The notes under the pieces are model-generated. The model was not told the origin of the DNA and made no database searches. It saw nothing but the letters and a program-made list of their open reading frames with translations. From CAYSBK01 sp964429265 (GTDB lineage: Bacteria; Planctomycetota; Phycisphaerae; Sedimentisphaerales; Anaerobacaceae): a DNA stretch of 12,490 bases. This document shows, piece after piece, positions 6,770-12,490 of this stretch. The translations under genes and the position numbers were made by a program. The number at the start of each line of letters is the position of its first letter. The first letter of the stretch is position 1. The DNA is taken from contig CAYSBK010000063.1 in assembly GCA_964429265.1 (NCBI GenBank), positions 1-12,490 on the forward strand, written 5' to 3'.

Positions 6770-7906
6770 TCAGCGAATCTTCAACGTCGCCAGCGCCAGT
6801 GCCGCAAACCCCGCCGCCAGAAGCCAGAACCTCACCACCACCTGCGGTTCACTCCAGCCGACGAGATGAAAGTGATGATGAATCGGAGCGCATCGCAACA
6901 AGCGTTTTCCACCGGTCCGTCGGAAATAAATTACCTGCGCCACCACGCTCAACAGCTCTATCACAAACACCCCACCTATAATCAATAACAGGATTTCGTT
7001 CCTGGTCACCAGTGCCCCGTAACCCATGGCCGCACCCAGCGGCAGCGAACCCACGTCGCCCATGAACGTCTGAGCCGGGTACGCGTTGAACCACAGGAAA
7101 CCCAGCAGGCTGCCCAGGACCGCCGAGTAGAAGACGCTCAACTCGCCGGCCCCCGGTATGTGCGGCAGCAGCAGGTAGCTGGCCCAGGTAACGCCGGCAC
7201 GCGAGATGCTTTCCGATGCGACATAGCAAAGCACCACCAGCACCCCGCACACCATAGCAACGCAGCCCGCCGCCAGGCCGTCCATTCCGTCGGTAAGATT
7301 GACCGCGTTGCTGGTGGCCGAAAGGTAAAAAATCGCTATCAGCACAAAGGTCCAGTCGGCCAGCGGCAGCCCCCGCTTGTAAAAGGGCAACCAGAACCGC
7401 CGCGCGTCTTCTATGTGCACGAAATCCATGAACAAGAACGACGAGATAAGCACCGCACCGCCTATCTGGAAGATCAGCTTCTCCCACGGCCGAAGCCCGT
7501 TGCGACTGCGATGCTGTGCATCCGCCGTCAGCTTCAACCAGTCATCAACCCCGCCAAGGACCCCGAACCAGATTACGACCACAATCGCTTTCTGCACGAA
7601 CGGATTCGTCAAGTCCGCCCACAGCAGCGTCGAAGTGAGCGTCGCAAGGATTATGATAAGCCCACCCATCGTCGGCGTGTTGGCCTTCTGCCTGGTCAGT
7701 TCGTTCAGCTCGGCGTGGTTGAACTCAGGCCTGTCGCCGATCTTTTTTTTCATAAGCCAGCGAATTATCTTCGGCCCTATCAAAAGCGAGATCACCAGGC
7801 TTACCAGAACCGCCATCATACAGCGAAACGTCACGTACTGGTAAGCGTAGAACCGCAGCTTATGGGTAAAATCCTGCCTGAAATGGTATAACAAGTGATA
7901 TATCAT
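6770..7906 (-). CDS. mraY: MraY, phospho-MurNAc-pentapeptide transferase
   Basis: Transfers phospho-MurNAc-pentapeptide from UDP to undecaprenyl phosphate, giving lipid I, the first membrane step of peptidoglycan synthesis. The 378 residues are slightly longer than the common 360. Key motifs are all present: TPTMGG (77-82), GVDDWLKL with D121-D122 (119-126), NAVNLTDGMDGLA (200-212), NAYPAQTFMGDVGS (274-287) with D284, and the PIHHHF motif (341-346). About ten membrane helices are visible. The N-terminus MIYHLLYHF is typical of the family and fixes the start, which overlaps the murF stop by four bases (ATGA), so translation is probably coupled. It is the last gene of the murE-murF-mraY run. 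murD, which usually follows, is absent; a convergent unrelated gene lies there instead. Confidence 0.97.
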   Translation of the reverse strand: MIYHLLYHFRQDFTHKLRFYAYQYVTFRCMMAVLVSLVISLLIGPKIIRWLMKKKIGDRPEFNHAELNELTRQKANTPTMGGLIIILATLTSTLLWADLTNPFVQKAIVVVIWFGVLGGVDDWLKLTADAQHRSRNGLRPWEKLIFQIGGAVLISSFLFMDFVHIEDARRFWLPFYKRGLPLADWTFVLIAIFYLSATSNAVNLTDGMDGLAAGCVAMVCGVLVVLCYVASESISRAGVTWASYLLLPHIPGAGELSVFYSAVLGSLLGFLWFNAYPAQTFMGDVGSLPLGAAMGYGALVTRNEILLLIIGGVFVIELLSVVAQVIYFRRTGGKRLLRCAPIHHHFHLVGWSEPQVVVRFWLLAAGFAALALATLKIR

Positions 7907-9318
7907 CCGTCTTTTGCCGCCACCTGTTCCGCAGGATTGAAAAGTCTTTCGAGTTCCTCGACGGCCTTTTCAAGTCCCACCGCCCGAGAACCTTTTACCA
8001 GCACGACATCGTGGCTTTCGATAAGTTCGCCAAGCTGCCGGCACAAAGCTGTTGTATCGCTGAAAGTTTCCGCCCGAACCCGGCCGGAGCCTTCTGACAC
8101 GGCCGCCGCGGCCGTAACTTGCGCAGACTGCCCCACGGCCAGCAGCAACCGCACGCCCGCTCGGGCGGCTTTCTCCCCAAGCTGGGCGTGGAACTGCGGG
8201 CTTTGACGCCCCAGCTCAGCCATATCCCCGCATACGAATACCGCCCGCCTGTCGTCCGTGGCCGCCAGTTTCGCCAGTATTTCCAGTGCGTTCTCCATCG
8301 AGGCGGGGTTGGCGTTGTAACAGTCGCTGATGACCTTCAGCCTGCCGATTTCCAGCAGTTCGGCACGCATCGACGCCGCCCGAAAGGTCTTCATCGCTGT
8401 GGCGAACTGCCCGCCGGAAATGCCCAACTGCCGGCACACCGCCCAGCAGCCGAGCGCATTTTCGACGTTGCCGCGACCGGCAACTGCAAGCTCAACGCGA
8501 ATATCGTCAATCCTGAAGCTGCTGTGTGAACCGCTTATCTCCACGTCAAGGCCCCGCACGTCGCAGCTCGCCGAGAAGCCGAACTTTATTACCTCGGCGT
8601 CCAGACCGCCGCAGGCATTCGCCAGCATCTCGTTGTCGCCGTTGATTATCAATACGCCGCCGGGCCTGAGACCCTCGGCTATCGAGAGCTTCTCGCGCAC
8701 GATGGTTTCCATATCGCCGAAGCCGTCCAGATGTGCCGCGGCGACATTGGTAACGACAGCGATATCCGGGCCGGCTATCCGGCTGAGAGTTGCTATTTCG
8801 CCGGGACTGTTGCTGCCAAGCTCGGTGACAACCACCTCGTGCTCGGCGTCGGCGCCCAGCAGCGTAAGGGGAACACCGATGCAGTTGTTGAAGCTGTTTG
8901 GCGACTGATGCACCCGAAAACGGCACCCCAGCACGTGGTGAATCATCTGCCTTGTGGTTGTCTTGCCGACCGAGCCGGTTACACCCACCACCTTGAAATC
9001 CATCGCCTGCCGATACCAGCGGGCAAACTCGCCCAGCGCCCGAACGGTATCGTCAACCTCAAGCAACAGGCCGTTCACACCATCGACCTGCCGTGAGACC
9101 ACCGCGCAGGCGGCGCCCCCGGCAAGCGCCCGCGCGATATAATCGTGGCCGTCGAATTTTTTGCCCGCTATCGCAAAGAAACACTGCCCCGGCTCGATGG
9201 TCCGCGAGTCGGTACTGACGGACGTAAAACTGCCGGCCGGGTGTTGGGAACATTCGGCGTTTATCACCCGCGCCAGCTCTGCTATTGCAAACTGCCCTGT
9301 CTTAGTTTCTGCAGGCAT
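7903..9318 (-). CDS. murF: MurF, UDP-MurNAc-tripeptide D-Ala-D-Ala ligase
   Basis: ATP-dependent cytoplasmic ligase that adds D-alanyl-D-alanine to UDP-MurNAc-tripeptide. The 471 residues cover the three Mur-ligase domains. The N-terminal UDP-binding part has STDSRTIEPGQCFFAI (35-50) and FDGHDYI (55-61). The central ATPase has the P-loop GSVGKTTT (115-122), NSFNN (141-145) and ELGSNSPGEI (166-175). The C-terminal domain follows with YNANP (334-338), GDMAELG (364-370) and a KGSR motif near 440. The start codon at 9318 lies inside the end of murE (37-base overlap), and the stop overlaps the mraY start by four bases, so the three genes look translationally coupled. A start further downstream would remove the overlap but also the first strand of the N-terminal domain. 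Val at 117 in the P-loop, in place of Asn, is common in MurF proteins. Confidence 0.96.
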   Translation of the reverse strand: MPAETKTGQFAIAELARVINAECSQHPAGSFTSVSTDSRTIEPGQCFFAIAGKKFDGHDYIARALAGGAACAVVSRQVDGVNGLLLEVDDTVRALGEFARWYRQAMDFKVVGVTGSVGKTTTRQMIHHVLGCRFRVHQSPNSFNNCIGVPLTLLGADAEHEVVVTELGSNSPGEIATLSRIAGPDIAVVTNVAAAHLDGFGDMETIVREKLSIAEGLRPGGVLIINGDNEMLANACGGLDAEVIKFGFSASCDVRGLDVEISGSHSSFRIDDIRVELAVAGRGNVENALGCWAVCRQLGISGGQFATAMKTFRAASMRAELLEIGRLKVISDCYNANPASMENALEILAKLAATDDRRAVFVCGDMAELGRQSPQFHAQLGEKAARAGVRLLLAVGQSAQVTAAAAVSEGSGRVRAETFSDTTALCRQLGELIESHDVVLVKGSRAVGLEKAVEELERLFNPAEQVAAKDG

Positions 9319-10751
9319 TGAGCGGCCACAGCCTTGTCGCTGAATGGTTTCTTTTCGGTGCCGATTATCTGGTACGTTTCGTGTCCTTTGCCGGCTATGA
9401 GTATGATGTCGTCCTTTTCGGCATACTCGACGGCTGCCTCGATCGCCTTCTTTCTGTCAGGCTCTACCAGAATCGCCTCGCTGCGGGGATCGTCGAATCC
9501 CTCCATTATTTCGGCTATTATTGCATCCGGTTGTTCGGTCCGCGGATTGTCGCTGGTCACGATTACCCTGTCGGCCAGCTTCTGACAAACCTTTGCCATG
9601 CGAGGCCGTTTTGTGCGGTCCCTGTCGCCGCCGCAGCCGAATACCACCGTCAGCCTGCCCGAACACAGCGGCCGAAGCGTGGACAAAACGTTCTGCAAGG
9701 CATCGTCGGTGTGGGCGTAATCGACCAGCACTGAAAAATCACCGCCGCCGTCGACTCGCTCCAGCCGGCCGGGAATGCTTGACAGCGATGAAAGCCCCGC
9801 TGCTATCGTTTCCAGCTCCAGGCCCGCCGCCAGGCATAAGCCCGCAGCCGCAAGGTGATTGCTGACGTTATACAAACCCACAAGACCGGTTCGCACCGCA
9901 GCCGACCGGCCGCCGCAGCAAAGCTCAAAAACTGTGCCGCTGACGTCCATCGAGCGGATATGGGCGCTCAATTCGGCATCGCAGTCAACCCCGTACCAGA
10001 GCTCTTTGACGCCGCAGGGCAGTCTTTCCGAGATCTGCCGGGCGTGGGGCGACTGGCTGTTCAAAACGGCCGTGGCATCCGCCGGCAGGTGCTCAAAAAG
10101 CGCCGCCTTGGCCGATAGGTAATCCTGTTCGGTTTTGTGGTAATCCATATGGTCGCCGGCCAGGTTGGTAAAAGCCGCCGCTGCGAACTCGATGCCCGCC
10201 AACCGCCCCTGGCTCAGGGCGTGACTGCTGGCCTCGGCCACCATAAACTCGCAGCCCGCCTCGACCATTTCCGATTGCAGCCGCGCAATGTCGAAGCAGT
10301 CGGGGGTGGTCAGTGAAGATTGGACGGTTGCTTTGCCGGTATCGTAGACGACCGTGCCGACAAGGCCGCACTTGCGGCCTGCCTGCTCGATACATCGGCG
10401 GGCCAGAAACGCCACGGTGGTCTTGCCGTTGGTGCCGGTAACCGCGAGGTTGACAAGCCTTGAGGCTGGAAAACCCTCCCTGGCCTGGGCAAGGATCGCC
10501 GCTGCTTGCGTGGTGTCTTCTACCTCGATGACGGTAATGCGCCGGTGGGGGGGCACGATGTTTGACTTGCCTTTTTCGCAGACGATATATGCGGCGCCTT
10601 TTTCGACGGCCTCAGGGATAAAGCTGTGCCCGTCACAGGTGGTTCCACTGACAGCAACGAAGACATCGCCCGGCCCCACGCAACGTGAGTCTGCACGGAC
10701 CTTCGGTGCCCCAGGCCTGGCAACCAGCTTCAGCAACTCATTATAGGTCAT
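9282..10751 (-). CDS. murE: MurE, UDP-MurNAc-dipeptide meso-DAP ligase
   Basis: Adds the third amino acid to UDP-MurNAc-L-Ala-D-Glu in the cytoplasm. From the ATG at 10751 the protein has 489 residues, normal for MurE. Domain 1 has ADSRCVGPGDVFVAVSG (20-36). The ATPase has TGTNGKTT (105-112), EASSHAL (173-179), NLAGDHMDYH (196-205) and YLSAKAALF with the likely carbamylated K215. The C-terminal domain has GRL (328-330), DYAHTDDAL (344-352), GCGGDRDRTKR (372-382), DNPRTEQP (401-408) and GKGHE (454-458). DNPR is the established signature for meso-diaminopimelate; Lys-specific enzymes differ there. The frame is open 18 codons further upstream to a TTG at 10805, but that part overlaps a likely promoter -35 and reads Arg/Trp-rich, so ATG 10751 is chosen. 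It is the first gene of the run, and its end overlaps murF by 37 bases. Confidence 0.96.
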   Translation of the reverse strand: MTYNELLKLVARPGAPKVRADSRCVGPGDVFVAVSGTTCDGHSFIPEAVEKGAAYIVCEKGKSNIVPPHRRITVIEVEDTTQAAAILAQAREGFPASRLVNLAVTGTNGKTTVAFLARRCIEQAGRKCGLVGTVVYDTGKATVQSSLTTPDCFDIARLQSEMVEAGCEFMVAEASSHALSQGRLAGIEFAAAAFTNLAGDHMDYHKTEQDYLSAKAALFEHLPADATAVLNSQSPHARQISERLPCGVKELWYGVDCDAELSAHIRSMDVSGTVFELCCGGRSAAVRTGLVGLYNVSNHLAAAGLCLAAGLELETIAAGLSSLSSIPGRLERVDGGGDFSVLVDYAHTDDALQNVLSTLRPLCSGRLTVVFGCGGDRDRTKRPRMAKVCQKLADRVIVTSDNPRTEQPDAIIAEIMEGFDDPRSEAILVEPDRKKAIEAAVEYAEKDDIILIAGKGHETYQIIGTEKKPFSDKAVAAQCLQKLRQGSLQ

Positions 10752-10836
10752 TTGACATCCCGGCCATCTTCTCTGCCATTTTAACCGCCACCGGCGACAA
10801 GGCAACCACCCCCAATATCAATCGTTCCGCGGCGCC
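10741..10836 (-). pseudogene. Possible remnant of an ftsI-like C-terminus
   Basis: A minus-strand frame different from murE ends at 10741-10743 and overlaps the murE ATG by 11 bases. Its last residues include RLILGVVALSPVAVKMAEK followed by MAGMSNDL. This resembles by eye the end of FtsI/PBP2-class penicillin-binding proteins, where a GG-V-A-P segment is followed by an IAEK-type helix close to the stop. In many genomes ftsI directly precedes murE with a short overlap. No transpeptidase domain lies upstream; the frame soon runs into the region before the divergent transglutaminase gene. The likeness is short and could be chance. The alternative is an upstream mini-frame (MAEKMAGMSNDL from 10779) or no coding at all. 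Confidence 0.2.
10778..10805 (-). promoter_or_regulatory. murE: Candidate promoter for murE-murF-mraY
   Basis: Read on the minus strand, TTGCCT (10805-10800) and TAAAAT (10783-10778) match the sigma-70 -35 (4 of 6) and -10 (5 of 6) boxes with a 16-base spacer. Transcription would begin near 10771, about 20 bases before the murE ATG at 10751. This position also argues against the longer murE start at 10805. It overlaps the possible ftsI-like remnant, so the promoter may have arisen after that gene was lost. No strong Shine-Dalgarno is seen before murE. Confidence 0.45.
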
Positions 10837-10974
10837 TGCCTGTAGCAATATCGGGCATAACAGCCCCGCCGGTTCATAATTACCACGAATCCCTGGTAAA
10901 ATTCGCCCCGCCCGTGTACAGTAGAGAGATGGGCCTGGGGACCAACACATCCAAGTAATTTATGAGGTGCTGTT

Positions 10975-12453
10975 ATGAAACGCCTTTCCGTCTGTCTCGT
11001 TCTTGTCGTAACGACCGTGCTGGTGGGCGCCGAGTCGGCCGACGTTGAATACCTGGCCATCTTCTTACAGGGCAAAAAGGTCGGCCACGCCATCCAGACC
11101 CGCGTCGTCGGCGGCGATACGGTCACCACTACCGAACAGGCCGCCATCACCATCAGCAGGGCCGGTGTTCCCGTGACCGTCGATACGACCGAGGTGTGTA
11201 TCGAGACGACGGACGGCAAACCAATCTCGTTCAGCTCGGTGCAGGACCTCGGTATGATGCAAATGCGTATTCGTGGTGAACTAACCCCGCAGCACAAGCT
11301 GCGCGTCACTGTGTCCTCCGCCGGCACGCAGCAGGTGCAGACCATTGATTGGCCGGAAGGCGCCGTGATGGCCGAGGGCCTTCGCCTGCTGGCGCTTAAG
11401 AAGGGTCTCAAGCAGGGCACAAGATACTCCGCAAGGATATTCAGCCCCTCTATGGCCCAGGCAATGGATGCCAACATCGTTGTCGGGCCCAGGGAAAACG
11501 TCGACCTGCTCGGCAGGGTCGTGCCGCTGACCAGGGTCACTACCAACCTTGTTGTGCCCGGTGCCGGCAAGATCGTCACCACAAGTTACGTTGACGACGA
11601 ACTTCGAGCACTGAAGGTCATCACGCCGATAGCCGGTATGGACGTCGAAATGGTAGCCTGCACAAAGGATTTTGCACTCAGCGACAACGACGTTATCGAC
11701 GTCATAGAAAAAATGTTTGTCGCAAGCCCCTCCCCGCTGGGCGACGCAGGTTCGGCAAGGTCGATTACTTATTACCTGCGAGCGGTCAAGCGGGGCCAGA
11801 GCTTTGAAATCCCTTCCACCGACAACCAGTCCGTCAAACGCCTCGCCCCGGAGCAGGTGGTTGTTACCGTTAGGCCGGTGCCCGCCCCCGCGGAAGCGAC
11901 GTTGCCTTACAAAGGTGATGACCCGCAAATCCTCGAAGCGCTTAAACCGACGCGCTACCTCCAGTGCGATGACGAAAAGGTTGTTGAGCTTGCGAAAAAG
12001 GCGGTCGGCTCAACGAATAACGCCGCCACGGCGGCAAAAAGAATTGAGGCCTTCGTGGCCCGCTACGTGAAAAACCAGAGCCTGTCCGTCGGCTACGGCT
12101 CGGCCGCCGAGGTAGCCGAAAGCAGGACCGGCGACTGCACCGAGTTCGCAGTCCTTACCGCGGCTATGTGCAGGGCGGCAGGCATACCGGCAAGGGTGGT
12201 CGCGGGCCTTGCATACATCGACCAGTTTGCCGGTTTGAAAAACCAGTTCGGCGGACACGCCTGGGTCGAGGCATATATCGCAGACAGGTGGGTCGGCCTT
12301 GATGCTGCCTTCAAAAGCGCGGGCCTCGGAGGTTATGACGCCGGACATATCGCCCTGGCCGTCGGAAACGGCAACCCCGAAGACTTCTTCAGCCTTGTCG
12401 CATCCCTGGGACTTTTCAGAATAGAAAAAGTCGTCGTCGAACCGGCTATGTAA
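10975..12453 (+). CDS. Secreted transglutaminase-like cysteine protein
   Basis: Exported protein of 492 residues with a transglutaminase-like (papain-fold) domain near the C-terminus. A signal peptide is clear: MKR, a hydrophobic core to about residue 17, and likely cleavage after A19 or A22. No lipobox Cys follows. Residues about 25-300 form a beta-rich region without recognised motifs. It includes a conserved-looking start (EYLAIFLQGKKVGHA), as in bacterial proteins that place a beta domain before a transglutaminase core. The catalytic triad is visible as C388 in TGDCTEFA, H428 in GGHAWVEAY and D443 in WVGLDAAF, with normal spacing. Such domains cleave or cross-link amide bonds; peptidase or structural roles are both known. 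The start is supported by GAGGTG (10964-10969) five bases before the ATG. The gene is divergent from murE across a 223-base gap. A cell-envelope substrate is a guess from location and context only. Confidence 0.88.
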   Translation: MKRLSVCLVLVVTTVLVGAESADVEYLAIFLQGKKVGHAIQTRVVGGDTVTTTEQAAITISRAGVPVTVDTTEVCIETTDGKPISFSSVQDLGMMQMRIRGELTPQHKLRVTVSSAGTQQVQTIDWPEGAVMAEGLRLLALKKGLKQGTRYSARIFSPSMAQAMDANIVVGPRENVDLLGRVVPLTRVTTNLVVPGAGKIVTTSYVDDELRALKVITPIAGMDVEMVACTKDFALSDNDVIDVIEKMFVASPSPLGDAGSARSITYYLRAVKRGQSFEIPSTDNQSVKRLAPEQVVVTVRPVPAPAEATLPYKGDDPQILEALKPTRYLQCDDEKVVELAKKAVGSTNNAATAAKRIEAFVARYVKNQSLSVGYGSAAEVAESRTGDCTEFAVLTAAMCRAAGIPARVVAGLAYIDQFAGLKNQFGGHAWVEAYIADRWVGLDAAFKSAGLGGYDAGHIALAVGNGNPEDFFSLVASLGLFRIEKVVVEPAM

Positions 12454-12490
12454 TTCGAACCTGTAAATTGGGTCCGTCGTGATGTCTCCG

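Noticed and set aside
7160..7891. 243-codon plus-strand frame opposite mraY
   Set aside because: Arg/His/Pro-rich translation with no motif; MraY on the minus strand has all its catalytic motifs in frame.
10534..10560. Run of seven G inside murE as a possible frameshift
   Set aside because: The murE frame stays intact across it and motifs on both sides are in the same frame.
10818..11582. 254-codon minus-strand frame running from the transglutaminase gene towards murE
   Set aside because: Mostly antisense to a clear secreted enzyme, Ser/Thr-rich, and without family features; it does not supply the missing ftsI upstream part.

Overview
This GC-rich window carries ordinary chromosomal, mostly housekeeping genes. 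The mix suggests a planctomycete-like bacterium, possibly of the Phycisphaerae, though this is inference from style and not proof. The clues are a TMTC-like membrane protein fused to a long TPR tail, a UbiA-family prenyltransferase with an NDYFDHISGND motif, a GroEL with unusual residues near the nucleotide pocket and no GGM-repeat tail, and murE/murF/mraY standing apart from the rest of the division and cell-wall cluster. No tRNA, rRNA, CRISPR array, transposase or integrase was seen.

Layout. Positions 1-222 are unresolved edge sequence. A MenA-like prenyltransferase gene (223-1149, minus) is divergent from a large TMTC-like/TPR gene (about 1292-3628, plus). Several stem-loops lie around and after the TPR stop. 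A small divergent receiver-domain protein follows (about 3828-4292, plus), then groES (4389-4676) and groEL (4763-6385), closed by a strong hairpin terminator (6396-6427). A two-helix small membrane protein (6449-6739, plus) then runs convergently into a minus-strand cell-wall operon read murE (10751-9282), murF (9318-7903), mraY (7906-6770), with overlapping ends. Divergent from murE is a secreted transglutaminase-like protein (10975-12453, plus).

How the genes work together. MurE adds the third residue to UDP-MurNAc-dipeptide; its DNPR motif predicts meso-diaminopimelate. MurF adds D-Ala-D-Ala, and MraY moves the finished phospho-MurNAc-pentapeptide to undecaprenyl phosphate to make lipid I. 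GroES and GroEL form the folding chamber. The prenyltransferase probably makes a membrane quinone precursor.

No clear new multi-gene system is visible. The items most worth a second look are: the receiver-like protein just upstream of groESL that keeps the phospho-acceptor Asp and the Lys but lacks the acidic pair; GroEL substitutions C34, S83, C150 and V495; a hairpin leader in place of a visible CIRCE operator upstream of groES; and a short reading frame overlapping the murE start that resembles the C-terminal end of FtsI-type penicillin-binding proteins, a possible trace of a broken dcw cluster.
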